This document shows positions 16,715 through 24,017 of a stretch of DNA of 64,000 nucleotides, piece after piece. Every line of letters starts with the position of its first letter. The stretch's first letter is position 1. Position numbers and translations under genes: made by a program. A model generated the notes under the pieces. That model was not told where the DNA came from. It saw only the letters and a program-made list of their open reading frames with translations, and made no database searches. The DNA comes from a virus, in the IMG/VR virus record IMGVR_UViG_3300012920_000030, positions 1 through 64,000 of that record; one strand, 5' to 3'.

Positions 16715-17171
16715 GGTTATCGCTCGTTACATCTAGGTCTTGAAGGTATTGCCCAACATATCGAATACGCTCAACCCTAGTCTTATCGTCAGAATCAGGT
16801 AATTTATTGCTGTTTAGTTCCGCATCGAATAACTCTTCAATGATTGGACTACCAGTAAACAGTAAACTCATAGCACTAGCAAATTCCTGTTCTGACCATC
16901 CTTTGTTTGCACATAATACAGCAATACTACGGATGATGGAAACTGCTTTCTGCATAGATGCAACATCAATGTCAATTTGTTGACGAATCAATTCACGGTC
17001 GCCTAACGAAGCCAATGTTCGCAGATACGGATAACTGCCTTCGGACAGAAGGTCTAGCAAAATAGTAACGTGTTCCGGGTCTTCACCACGAAACTTCGCA
17101 CGGGCGAATTCTTCGGCCACCTTTTCCCAATGACCCAACCGATGGTTCATCATATCGCGATTTCTCCCCAT
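16707..17171 (-). CDS. Unknown helical protein, 154 aa
   Basis: All-helical appearance, no Cys clusters and no known motif. The ATG at 17171 follows GGAGTAAATTAC. The stop overlaps the start of 16295-16714 by 8 bases, so they are co-translated. Function unknown. Confidence 0.6.
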   Translation of the reverse strand: MGRNRDMMNHRLGHWEKVAEEFARAKFRGEDPEHVTILLDLLSEGSYPYLRTLASLGDRELIRQQIDIDVASMQKAVSIIRSIAVLCANKGWSEQEFASAMSLLFTGSPIIEELFDAELNSNKLPDSDDKTRVERIRYVGQYLQDLDVTSDNHE

Positions 17172-17176
17172 GTAAT

Positions 17177-17551
17177 TTACTCCAACATTATCGGGTCGAA
17201 TTCATCACCTGCATTGTTCAGTATCCACTTTTTGTCTAGACTGTCAGGGTATTTTCCCGCTTTCTTTTCCATGAAATCTTCTTTTGACTCACTCCACAGG
17301 ACTTCAATGATTGGAAGAACATGTGTTGGGCAAATGATATCCGGACGAACATCGTATCGTAGGATTGCTTCGGTTGCGAAAGGAATGTCATTGTGAAGCA
17401 AATGAATGCAGATTTGCGCTACACGCATATTGTGTTCGTACGTGTTCCCTGCGGACAATTTGATTACGCCCCAATCAGGACGGTGCATATCATGTCCATG
17501 CTGACGCCACCAGTCATTCAAGACCTTCTGCACCTTTGCAGGATACTTCAT
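17177..17551 (-). CDS. Unknown 124-residue protein
   Basis: Not recognised with confidence. The segment RYDVRPDIICP...IIEVLWSES has the Asp-then-Glu arrangement found in PD-(D/E)XK nucleases but lacks the Lys, so I do not call it a nuclease. His-rich near the N-terminus (RQHGHDMHRPDWG). Start 17551 overlaps the stop of the upstream membrane peptide. Confidence 0.55.
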   Translation of the reverse strand: MKYPAKVQKVLNDWWRQHGHDMHRPDWGVIKLSAGNTYEHNMRVAQICIHLLHNDIPFATEAILRYDVRPDIICPTHVLPIIEVLWSESKEDFMEKKAGKYPDSLDKKWILNNAGDEFDPIMLE

Positions 17552-17685
17552 AGTAACTTAGCCCCCATGATGATACCACCAATAAAACAGAAAGCCAATA
17601 TCAGTGCTTTCTGTACAGGGCCTCCTACGTCAATGGGAGTACTAAGTGCTTCCCATATTTCGTCCAACAGGTCAGGCTGACCCAT
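17548..17685 (-). CDS. 45-residue single-span membrane protein
   Basis: An acidic N-terminus (PDLLDEIWEAL) is followed by one hydrophobic helix (ALILAFCFIGGIIMGAKLL). GGAGGG lies 5 bases before ATG 17685. The start is inside the end of 17672-18271 and the stop overlaps the next ATG (ATGA), so it is translationally coupled on both sides. A holin-like or virion role is possible but unproven. Confidence 0.6.
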   Translation of the reverse strand: MGQPDLLDEIWEALSTPIDVGGPVQKALILAFCFIGGIIMGAKLL

Positions 17686-18271
17686 CTGTACCCTCCTTCT
17701 GAAGGTGTTTGATTGCTCGGTACACCTTATGGTACGAAACGCCTAGTCGTTGTGCAATAGCCTTCGTACTTAGATTCTGATTGAACAGTACGGCAACCTG
17801 CCTAACGAATTCTCTATCGGTATCCATCAATGATGGACGTCCTTTCTTCTTCGTAGACTTTGACATACCAACCTTAACAGCAACGCTATTCAGGTTAGAG
17901 AAGTATTCACCACTAAGGAACAGTCCTTCTAGTTTGGCAAGGTCCTTCATTCCCTTCATCGAACCAAGTGTTGGCGCACATGCTACAACAAGGGCATTTA
18001 CCTTCTGAAGCATTTTACCGACAACAGGGACGAATTTATGACGTTCCTTTATCCACGCTTCAAGTGAGAATAGCATGACGCCATCAACAGTACCTTTCTC
18101 CACATTAGCCATCAATTCGTCAAGGCCACCCTGTTTTACACTGGGGAAACCATCGGCAAATACCGTTGGGCTTTCCCAATCTAGTTCGTTACAACGTTGG
18201 CTGATAACCTCAACGTATGGTTCAATGCTTGCGTTTTTCTTCGGGTCTGCGTAGATGTATACTGCTTTCAT
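17672..18271 (-). CDS. Resolvase-fold regulator without catalytic serine
   Basis: 199 residues. The N-terminal ~130 residues follow the serine-resolvase pattern (VYIYADP strand, VFADGFPSVKQGGLDELM, GVMLFSLEAWIKE), and a C-terminal helix-turn-helix follows (STKAIAQRLGVSYHKVYRAIKHL). The usual Y.RVS motif is replaced by YIYADP and the LDRLGR arginine is missing. It therefore probably binds DNA without recombining it. It may control or compete with the intact recombinase at 24351. Start 18271 overlaps the previous stop. Confidence 0.7.
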   Translation of the reverse strand: MKAVYIYADPKKNASIEPYVEVISQRCNELDWESPTVFADGFPSVKQGGLDELMANVEKGTVDGVMLFSLEAWIKERHKFVPVVGKMLQKVNALVVACAPTLGSMKGMKDLAKLEGLFLSGEYFSNLNSVAVKVGMSKSTKKKGRPSLMDTDREFVRQVAVLFNQNLSTKAIAQRLGVSYHKVYRAIKHLQKEGTDGSA

Positions 18272-18711
18272 TCTTTCACCTCTTGTGGGTATAGGATTTC
18301 AAATACGTGTTCAAGTTCGATAAGACCTTGAAACTCGCTTGCTAATGCGGCTACTGTATGGTATGGGTCCTTTGATGAATGGACGATACGAATTACGTTG
18401 TCGTCATCATCGTAGATTCCCAACTCGCCCATCTTCTTACGGATTTCAAAGAAGCCCGGTTTACTGCGCTTCTTCATCATCCAATTCATGCGTGTCTGTT
18501 CGGGCATCAAATGGTCGTGGAAACCGTCTTCGTTATGTACCCGCCAATGACAGATTTCGCATAGCATGATTGTTAATTCTGGTTCGTATGACCAATGGTG
18601 TTCTTCTAGGAATCGACCTTTCTTGATTAGGACACCACCAATGTCTTCATCCCAACGAAATACACCACATATTTCACACCGTTCTAGGTTCTGCGTTGCT
18701 TCGTCTGACAT
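18268..18711 (-). CDS. HNH-like zinc nuclease candidate
   Basis: 147 residues. CEICG near 12, then EEHHWSYEPELTIMLCEICH and RVHN: this is the HH...LC..CH..VH layout of HNH endonucleases with structural zinc. The C-terminal half is unassigned. ATG 18711 follows GGGGGG. A nuclease or DNA-binding role in replication or host DNA attack is likely; whether it cuts DNA is unproven. Confidence 0.65.
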   Translation of the reverse strand: MSDEATQNLERCEICGVFRWDEDIGGVLIKKGRFLEEHHWSYEPELTIMLCEICHWRVHNEDGFHDHLMPEQTRMNWMMKKRSKPGFFEIRKKMGELGIYDDDDNVIRIVHSSKDPYHTVAALASEFQGLIELEHVFEILYPQEVKE

Positions 18712-19007
18712 CAGTAGCCCCCCTTGTACCGCATGAATTGAAACAGTCCAATAGAGGACACGATAGCGACAATGAGGAAGGTATCAATGTTCACACCAAT
18801 CCATTTTCCTATGCGTTCAAACAACCAAAAGAAACCCCATCCTTCGGTAAGACCAATAACACCAAGGAATCCGAAAATCAGTCCGCTGAACAGGGCAATC
18901 TGTTGGATTGCATACCAATCCCATCCGAAGGTATCATCCCACAACACGGGAAAGCCACCTCCTAAAACGTGCCCAGATAGTAATGGGTTTTCCCCTATCA
19001 CGAGCAT
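18711..19007 (-). CDS. Membrane protein with three hydrophobic segments
   Basis: 98 residues with hydrophobic stretches at about 28-55 (IQQIALFSGLIFGFLGVIG), 60-70 and 76-91 (TFLIVAIVSSIGLFQF). It ends KGGY. No family is recognised. The start at 19007 lies 18 bases after the nuclease gene, and the stop shares its last base with the next start. Confidence 0.65.
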   Translation of the reverse strand: MLVIGENPLLSGHVLGGGFPVLWDDTFGWDWYAIQQIALFSGLIFGFLGVIGLTEGWGFFWLFERIGKWIGVNIDTFLIVAIVSSIGLFQFMRYKGGY

Positions 19008-19025
19008 CCCTACCGACTACGGACG

Positions 19026-20006
19026 TCATGCTTCACTACGCTCCTTCATCAAATCTCTATGGCATCGGGTTTTGTGGTCGCAGAAATTGTCGCAAAAGGT
19101 TTCGCCCATAGGTTTTGGCTTACGCGGGAAGATTCCTTCTTTGTAGCCATTACGAATATCAGTCATCATGACAAATTGTTCTAAGCGGTCAACGACTTCT
19201 TTAATGTCTGCTCTTGTACGCTTTGTCGTGATTACTTTGACATTGCACTTTTGTGGACCTTTACTTCCACGAGCGTAGTCAGGATGCACCTGCTTGTCGA
19301 TTACGATGTACGAGAATTCAACTTCGTCTTCATTCATCAACGCCGCATAGTATGAAGCCTGTACTTCACCGTCAGCACGGTCTTGGGTCCAGTTCCATTT
19401 TGGATTTGGATTCGCTGTTTTCCAATCACCGAGATGTTTGTTGTTGAACACTACGTCTAGTTTACCGCGTAGTACAATACCGAGGTGGTCTAATTCGCGG
19501 CGGTAATCAATTTCACAACCGACTGAAATATCTTTCATCATATCGAGTAGGCCGTTGTTGTATGCCTCAACATAACATTCAAACCACCACTGGATATTCT
19601 TGACGGCGCGTTCATGCGCACCCTCAATTTGAGATAGTGGCGTTCCCCTACGGGCAACACGCCAATCATATCCCATCGAACCATCTGTACCAACCTCACG
19701 GGCATGGTCAAGGTTGTTGGGTGCAACGTAACTTTCGTACTGTTCTTTCCACGACTTCTCAATCAGATTCATCAGCACGTCCATATCAGGCTCAAAGCCC
19801 TTACGAATAGTTTCGTGGAATACTTCAACGGCTTCGTGGAAAGTAGACCCCATAGGAAGCGAAGCACTAACCGGGTCGCGACCAGCACGTACACGAATTA
19901 CATCTTGGTAGTACGACATCTTCGGGCACGTTTCGTACCGCTTAAGTTTACTTTGACTGACTTCATTCGGAAGATAGATACCTGAAACAATTTCAGGCTT
20001 CTCCAT
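19026..20006 (-). CDS. Cas4/AddB-like PD-(D/E)XK nuclease with Fe-S site
   Basis: 326 residues. The motifs are YETCPKM (Cys 27), GSTFHEA (His 57), GKLDVVF (Asp 184), LGDWKTA (Asp 194, Lys 196) and QASYY (Gln 216). The end carries CDNFCDHKTRC (Cys 305, 309, 315), which with Cys 27 makes the four ligands of a 4Fe-4S cluster. Such enzymes resect DNA ends in recombination or packaging. No cas1/cas2 or CRISPR is nearby, so it is not an adaptation gene. ATG 20006 has GGAG upstream; 20027 is a longer alternative. Confidence 0.88.
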   Translation of the reverse strand: MEKPEIVSGIYLPNEVSQSKLKRYETCPKMSYYQDVIRVRAGRDPVSASLPMGSTFHEAVEVFHETIRKGFEPDMDVLMNLIEKSWKEQYESYVAPNNLDHAREVGTDGSMGYDWRVARRGTPLSQIEGAHERAVKNIQWWFECYVEAYNNGLLDMMKDISVGCEIDYRRELDHLGIVLRGKLDVVFNNKHLGDWKTANPNPKWNWTQDRADGEVQASYYAALMNEDEVEFSYIVIDKQVHPDYARGSKGPQKCNVKVITTKRTRADIKEVVDRLEQFVMMTDIRNGYKEGIFPRKPKPMGETFCDNFCDHKTRCHRDLMKERSEA

Positions 20007-20205
20007 CGAACTCCACCTCAAGTACATCCATGCTCATGCTTTTGTCCAACCGACCGGCCTTCTGAAGATTATCCATCATCTTCAGTTGGTTACGTAGTTC
20101 GGCTTCGGTGTTAAACACACCCAGAACAGACACTTCAACATTTGACAGGTTTGGTGCGCCGTTCTCGTCTTTCATTTTCTTTTCAATCAACACTAGTTTC
20201 TTCAT
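19993..20205 (-). CDS. Unknown 70-residue protein
   Basis: A small charged protein beginning MKKLVLIEKK, with an alternating strand-helix pattern. AGGAGG precedes ATG 20205. It overlaps the nuclease start by 14 bases. Function unknown. Confidence 0.6.
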   Translation of the reverse strand: MKKLVLIEKKMKDENGAPNLSNVEVSVLGVFNTEAELRNQLKMMDNLQKAGRLDKSMSMDVLEVEFDGEA

Positions 20206-20235
20206 ACGTTTATTTCCTCCTTTCAAGTCGTTTAT

Positions 20236-20769
20236 CTAGATATCGGGATTCCTAGATAGAACGAGTCTGATGGCGTTAGCCAATTCACGATGTTTGCCGT
20301 TGTCGCCCAATTGTTTGGCGCACTTGAGGGCAAACTCGCTGTCATCAAGAACCAATTCAAGGATGGTTCTGCCTTTGTACTTCCCGAATGGGAAGCGCAG
20401 GACGGTGGCTTGACGGTATGCTTTGTCGCCATCGTCTGCGGGTGGAATGACCGGCGCTTCTTCGATTTCCCTCACTGGGGAAGCGTGAACCGGGGCGTCT
20501 GCGCTGACCAATTCAGTATCCTCGGCACTTACGGACGGTGGAACTGGTAGTGGTTCAATTTGAACCGCGATTTCCTCTTCTTCTACTGCGGAAACAAGAT
20601 TCCGTGCAGATTGGAAGGTTTCTTGAGCATAGTCCACCGGGGATGAGTTCGTGGTGTTGTCCGACGACGCAGGTGTTCGGGAACCGAGCATAACGCCCAT
20701 CCATTCAGCCGGTGTAAGAACCTCCGAGGTTCCGTCTTCGTATTCAATCGTGATTCTTCTGACAGTCAT
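20236..20769 (-). CDS. FGKYKG-domain (DUF3820-like) protein
   Basis: 177 residues in three parts: an N-terminal strand domain (RRITIEYEDGTSEVLTPAEW), a disordered Pro/Glu/Ala linker (about 40-120), and a C-terminal FPFGKYKGRTILELVLDD domain. That domain is typical of DUF3820/exonuclease-X C-terminal proteins seen in many phages. The linker overlaps an antisense piece of the 48708 structural gene (20467-20541). AAGGAGGCGAAACA precedes the start, which overlaps the previous stop (ATGA). Confidence 0.65.
   Translation of the reverse strand: MTVRRITIEYEDGTSEVLTPAEWMGVMLGSRTPASSDNTTNSSPVDYAQETFQSARNLVSAVEEEEIAVQIEPLPVPPSVSAEDTELVSADAPVHASPVREIEEAPVIPPADDGDKAYRQATVLRFPFGKYKGRTILELVLDDSEFALKCAKQLGDNGKHRELANAIRLVLSRNPDI
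20467..20541 (+). pseudogene. Antisense fragment of the 48708-49322 gene
   Basis: In the plus-strand frame the DNA reads FPHWGSVNRGVCADQFSILGTYGRW. The 205-residue protein has YPHWGYENKGV and then ADQFSILGSYGQW, so about 12 residues are missing between. Over GCGCWGACCAATTCAGTATC and what follows, 35 of 41 bases match, and most differences are synonymous. The host gene here (20236-20769) runs the other way and uses this DNA as a linker. Confidence 0.65.
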
Positions 20770-21146
20770 TGTTTCGCCTCCTTCTTTGCTCGTCGGCGCT
20801 CGGATTTCAATGCATTGTCACAGGGCTTACAATACGATTTGAGCCCGTGGCGACCTGCGCCGGTATAGAAATTTTCAGATGTAGCAGGCTTTGATTCTCC
20901 ACACCGCTTACATGTTTTGGAAGCGCCCATTTTCTCCGCCTTTCTGCGCTGACGCTTTTCCTTCTTACGGTTCCAATCGTTCCACCAAACGCTGTTTCCG
21001 CTGTACGAATACTTCTGCATGTATCGGTGGCGAGCCGCCGCTTTGGTACACGATTTGCAGGCTGATTGCAACCCGTCCTTCGTGTTAGGATGAGAATAGT
21101 AATCGGACTCATCGAGATTGGCCTCGCACTTTGTACAGACCTTCAC
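20766..21146 (-). CDS. Double zinc-motif DNA-binding protein
   Basis: 126 residues with two copies of one module: VCTKCEANLDESDYYSHP...SACKSC and KTCKRCGESKPATSENFY...SYCKPC. A basic Lys/Arg stretch lies between and after them. The module is common in phage HNH and endonuclease VII-like proteins, but no catalytic HNH core is seen. It is probably a small DNA or RNA binder. Confidence 0.65.
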   Translation of the reverse strand: MKVCTKCEANLDESDYYSHPNTKDGLQSACKSCTKAAARHRYMQKYSYSGNSVWWNDWNRKKEKRQRRKAEKMGASKTCKRCGESKPATSENFYTGAGRHGLKSYCKPCDNALKSERRRAKKEAKQ

Positions 21147-21406
21147 GCCGTCACCTCATCCAATTCTTCTTGACATTCAACGCAGTTATCGGCCTCGTAT
21201 TCAACCGCTACGTCTTCGCAGACCTTACATCTGTAAAGTAGGCAGTTGTCGGGGTTGCATTCGCCAACCATGTGCTGTCGGCCTTCGCCAACGTAGTGTT
21301 CACACCAACAGTCGCAACCATCGCTACTATGACAACCACACATCAATTTAGGGTCGTGGTAGTCGTCGTATGCGCCCCAATTCATATTGTCTGGGTAATT
21401 GTTCAT
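21143..21406 (-). CDS. Cys-rich small protein
   Basis: 87 residues with ten Cys (LMCGCHSSDGCDCWCEH, ECNPDNC, RCKVCED, NCVEC). It probably binds two or more metal ions. ATG 21406 is chosen for AAGGAGG; the frame to 21439 would add 11 residues. No family recognised. Confidence 0.6.
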   Translation of the reverse strand: MNNYPDNMNWGAYDDYHDPKLMCGCHSSDGCDCWCEHYVGEGRQHMVGECNPDNCLLYRCKVCEDVAVEYEADNCVECQEELDEVTA

Positions 21407-21540
21407 CCGATAACCTCCTTGTAGCCACAGGCTTTGCATTCGTAAACCGCCTTCTGGGGTGTGCGAGTAAACGACCTTGACGGCATCATTTTGGCGATAC
21501 CAAACTCACGCTTTCCGCATGTTGGGCAAACAAGGCTCAT
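21403..21540 (-). CDS. 45-residue zinc ribbon
   Basis: Begins MSLVCPTCGKREFG and ends YECKACGYKEVIG, a simple two-CxxC zinc ribbon. GGAGG lies upstream of ATG 21540; another ATG at 21549 is too close to it. The stop overlaps the next start (ATGA), so it belongs to the tight train of tiny genes here. Confidence 0.65.
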   Translation of the reverse strand: MSLVCPTCGKREFGIAKMMPSRSFTRTPQKAVYECKACGYKEVIG

Positions 21541-21698
21541 CGATTCCATCCTCCTTTGTCTTCGATACGAACATGGGTGTGGTTAGTCTTCATCATACAG
21601 TTAGCCGCCTTTTGACGGGCCTCTTCAAGCGTGTCTGCATATGTAAATGGCAACCAAAGTTCACCATCACGGGAAGCACTGACAATGAATCGCTTCAT
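21537..21698 (-). CDS. Unknown 53-residue protein
   Basis: MKRFIVSASRDGELWLPF start, with GAGGAGG upstream. It has a strand-strand-helix pattern (ADTLEEARQKAANCMMK) like small single-domain phage proteins that bind a partner. It overlaps both neighbours at ATGA junctions. Function unknown. Confidence 0.6.
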   Translation of the reverse strand: MKRFIVSASRDGELWLPFTYADTLEEARQKAANCMMKTNHTHVRIEDKGGWNR

Positions 21699-21835
21699 TC
21701 CTCCTCAGCCTCCAATTCTGCAATTTCTTCAAGGACATAATGTAGCCTTCGGATATCGTATTTGTCAGCGATTCCGTTCAATAGCCGCGCCCCAATCAGT
21801 TCTCTTTCTTTTCTTAATTCTTCTAACTTGTTCAT
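21695..21835 (-). CDS. Small coiled-coil protein
   Basis: 46 residues, nearly all helix and strongly charged (NKLEELRKERELIGARL; LEEIAELEAEEE). ATG 21835 follows AAGGAGGCTTCACA, one of four identical junctions. The frame to 21883 would read through that junction and is rejected. Function unknown. Confidence 0.6.
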   Translation of the reverse strand: MNKLEELRKERELIGARLLNGIADKYDIRRLHYVLEEIAELEAEEE

Positions 21836-21984
21836 TGTGAAGCCTCCTTTCGTAATTCCGTTTCTTTGATTAAAAACTCCCATCTTTCTGCATCAGCACA
21901 CGGCGAACACAGGTGGTCATACAATGCCCCCGGCATACCCATACTTGTTCGTGGGTGGATTTCATTACCACATTTGCACTTCAT
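21832..21984 (-). CDS. 50-residue zinc-type protein
   Basis: Two Cys pairs, MKCKCGN and LCSPC, suggest one zinc. It ends RKEASQ, encoded by the junction AAGGAGGCTTCACAATGA that also supplies the next gene's ribosome site and start. Too short for most gene finders but clearly placed in the train. Confidence 0.6.
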   Translation of the reverse strand: MKCKCGNEIHPRTSMGMPGALYDHLCSPCADAERWEFLIKETELRKEASQ

Positions 21985-22157
21985 TGTGAAGCCTCCTTTT
22001 CAGCCTCGATGACCGCGTGCATCAGTGTTCCGTTCATAATTTGAAGCAATTCATCGCGCACAATCAAGCGGATGTATTCTTCGTCAATACCCGACTTTCT
22101 GCGCTTAGAACGCATGTGGGCGTTCACCATTTTTTCTAGCCTTTCTTTCTTCTCCAT
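21981..22157 (-). CDS. Unknown 58-residue helical protein
   Basis: Basic, helical sequence (NAHMRSKRRKSG, IRLIVRDELLQIM), ending EKEASQ from the shared junction. GGGAGG lies 8 bases before ATG 22157. Function unknown. Confidence 0.6.
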   Translation of the reverse strand: MEKKERLEKMVNAHMRSKRRKSGIDEEYIRLIVRDELLQIMNGTLMHAVIEAEKEASQ

Positions 22158-22191
22158 GTGTAGTCCTCCCTACAAATCTCCGATGATTGAA

Positions 22192-22219
22192 CCGGGTTTA
22201 TAGTAGTTCCTAAACCCGG
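22192..22219 (-). terminator. 9-bp hairpin between two small genes
   Basis: CCGGGTTTA pairs perfectly with TAAACCCGG around a 10-base loop. It lies in the only real spacer (72 bases) of the small-gene train, between 22230-22382 and 21981-22157, so it may be an attenuator or processing site. Confidence 0.5.
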
Positions 22220-22229
22220 GATTATCGAA

Positions 22230-22382
22230 TTATTCGTTGTTGGTCTTCTTCTTGAAAACCTTCCAGTTGACCTTCTCCTCATGTGGGTTGTAATTGTTCA
22301 ATAGGATACGTTGTGCCAATATCGTTAACACGACAAAGAACAGAATCACCAATAGAACAGATTGAATCCACCAAGGAATCAT
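22230..22382 (-). CDS. 50-residue membrane protein
   Basis: An N-terminal helix (WWIQSVLLVILFFVVLTIL) is followed by a basic, hydrophilic tail (KVNWKVFKKKTNNE). The start overlaps the previous stop (AATGA). GGAGGA lies 9 bases upstream. Probably N-out or N-in single span; function unknown. Confidence 0.6.
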   Translation of the reverse strand: MIPWWIQSVLLVILFFVVLTILAQRILLNNYNPHEEKVNWKVFKKKTNNE

Positions 22383-22723
22383 TCTTCGGGTCCTCCTTCT
22401 AGCCAATCAAGTAATGACCATACAGCAATCTTGTAGCGACCCCTGTCGGATAGCCTTGACGTACTCCCTTCAACCATGACTGTTCCCATGTTTACGAAGG
22501 CAGGGTACTTTGCTAGCAGGTTTCCCAATTGTTGCATTGTGATGCTGTGTTGAAGCGGTCGACCGGTTCGCTTAGACGGTGCGTTGTTGCAGTAGTCTAG
22601 GATTTCGTGTGTTGATGCTTCGCCTTTTTCTTCAAGGAATTCAACGATGCGGTTGTACATTCGTAGGTTTCCATGTCGTACTCGTCGTCCGTCTTTTGCG
22701 ATGTAATGTGTTGCCTTTACCAT
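22379..22723 (-). CDS. Winged-helix-like regulator
   Basis: 114 residues. ASTHEILDYCNNAP and then ITMQQLGNLLAKYPAFVNMG look like the helix-turn-helix of small winged-helix proteins, followed by a wing (GRYKIAVWSL). It resembles the 4056-4316 protein. ATG 22723 follows GGGGGATTAACT. Probably a DNA-binding regulator or a part of the replication machinery. Confidence 0.65.
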   Translation of the reverse strand: MVKATHYIAKDGRRVRHGNLRMYNRIVEFLEEKGEASTHEILDYCNNAPSKRTGRPLQHSITMQQLGNLLAKYPAFVNMGTVMVEGSTSRLSDRGRYKIAVWSLLDWLEGGPEE

Positions 22724-22725
22724 AG

Positions 22726-22974
22726 TTAATCCCCCAGAACCTTCGTTGAAAGTTTGGAAATGTCCGTGCAATATCGTACATCTGTAACGGCCATGAGAAG
22801 AGGATTTCCCTCGCCGTCATAGAAACTGGATAGCGCATCCATAACGTAGTTCTCTAGGTTCATAGTAATTTTGCCGGTACCCTTTTCATGGAGATATCCG
22901 GCGTAGGCGAACCACGGGGTTACCTTGTCCACTACGGGGTGCTTTACGTGATAGACTGCTCTTTTCAGATTCAT
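22726..22974 (-). CDS. Unknown 82-residue protein
   Basis: Starts MNLKRAVYHVKHPVV with GAAGGAGG upstream. Mixed alpha/beta composition with no metal site; not recognised. Confidence 0.6.
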   Translation of the reverse strand: MNLKRAVYHVKHPVVDKVTPWFAYAGYLHEKGTGKITMNLENYVMDALSSFYDGEGNPLLMAVTDVRYCTDISKLSTKVLGD

Positions 22975-23237
22975 TCTTCTTCCTCCTTCGGGTGAGTCCG
23001 TAGCCAAGGCCCCATCATCTGTCTATGAAAGTAGGTAGATTTGCGTAGAATTGAGTGTAGTCTGGGATTGGCGGGAACGCGTCTATACTTGCGCCCATGG
23101 TGGTTTTTCTGGTTTAACAAATACCCTCTTGCTTCTTCGGTACTAAATCCATCTAAACCACCTTCCCATAGCAGGTCTATCCAAATCTGTTCAAATTTGT
23201 TGATTTTGGTAAGTCGTGGTGGTCGCCTGTTGCTCAT
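22971..23237 (-). CDS. Winged-helix-like protein, 88 aa
   Basis: FSTEEARGYLLNQ followed by NPRLHSILRKSTYF has the same helix-then-recognition-helix order as 22379-22723 and 4056-4316, so it is probably a third, divergent member. The N-terminus is basic (NRRPPRLTK). The start at 23237 uses the shared GGAGGCTTCACA junction. Confidence 0.55.
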   Translation of the reverse strand: MSNRRPPRLTKINKFEQIWIDLLWEGGLDGFSTEEARGYLLNQKNHHGRKYRRVPANPRLHSILRKSTYFHRQMMGPWLRTHPKEEEE

Positions 23238-23377
23238 TGTGAAGCCTCCCGATTCAAACATTCTTCATCACCTAACGCTTTCATTAATTTGTAGCACCTA
23301 GCACATTCAGGTTCACCATTTGGCCCATCAGCCATATGTTCTTCTTCAACGCCACATAGCCAACACTTAATCTTCAT
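23234..23377 (-). CDS. 47-residue zinc-type protein
   Basis: KCWLCGVEEEHM and ECARCYK give two CxxC pairs. It ends NREASQ through the repeated junction. Start 23377 follows another copy of the same junction, so it is a complete cassette between two copies. Confidence 0.6.
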   Translation of the reverse strand: MKIKCWLCGVEEEHMADGPNGEPECARCYKLMKALGDEECLNREASQ

Positions 23378-23703
23378 TGTGAAGCCTCCTTTTGATGGTA
23401 AGAACAGTATTTACTGTTCGACCAAGATGACATTTGACGCTTACACGGCTTTCCTTCTGAATTCTTCCCGGCGCATGTTCGCCTTGAGTTCTGATACTTA
23501 CGTTCCAACTCTTCTGATAGAGCCTCAAAGTCATCGCGCGTGTAACGGCCTTCTTCAAAGCATTCCATACAGACGTACACCCACTTTACCATATCATAGG
23601 GCCTGCCTTCTGGCCCGGTTGGTCCAAAGTAGACGTGAGGCCGAGGGGTATCGTATCGGCTATTTAATCCAAGACCACAATCACATGCTTGACAAGTACT
23701 CAT
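23374..23703 (-). CDS. Cys-rich protein with CxxH end motif
   Basis: 109 residues. N-terminal CQACDCG and VYVCMECFEEG suggest one zinc site; C-terminal CAGKNSEGKPCK and YCSYHQ form a second (C...C...C..H). It ends QKEASQ at the repeated junction. ATG 23703 has GGAGG upstream. Likely a nucleic-acid or protein adaptor. Confidence 0.6.
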   Translation of the reverse strand: MSTCQACDCGLGLNSRYDTPRPHVYFGPTGPEGRPYDMVKWVYVCMECFEEGRYTRDDFEALSEELERKYQNSRRTCAGKNSEGKPCKRQMSSWSNSKYCSYHQKEASQ

Positions 23704-23918
23704 GCTGTCATGCCTCCGTCCTCGTCCATCAAGCGTTGTAGTTCCCAACGGTGGAAGCATTCGTGGCCTCCAAGGAATCCACCTGCTTCACGGATGGGTC
23801 CAATGAAACGCGCTGAACACACGTTACAGTACACCATCACAATTCGTTCATCAATGTAGGTACCCTTGTCAGTTTCATAGGTTACCGTCTTCCCAATATC
23901 ATCTTCAGTATAGGTCAT
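23700..23918 (-). CDS. Unknown 72-residue zinc-type protein
   Basis: Starts MTYTEDDIGKTVTYE with AAAGGAGG upstream. A CNVC pair and ECFH further on could hold a zinc. It is the first gene of the leftward train, next to the recombinase promoter region. Confidence 0.6.
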   Translation of the reverse strand: MTYTEDDIGKTVTYETDKGTYIDERIVMVYCNVCSARFIGPIREAGGFLGGHECFHRWELQRLMDEDGGMTA

Positions 23919-24017
23919 TTCGTAAAAGCCTCCTTTGGCGAACATGACTAAACGAGTCAAGTATTTAGTCGTTTCCGAAATCTCGGTATTTCCGAAAAGC
24001 CCTCATTTCGGAATAAT
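23919..24017. repeat. Direct repeat upstream of the recombinase
   Basis: TTTCCGAAATCTCGGTATT and the next bases (23972-23999) are nearly repeated at 24505-24531 inside the recombinase gene. Within this spacer TTCCGAAA and TTTCGGAA also form an inverted repeat. These could be recombinase binding sites. Confidence 0.4.
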
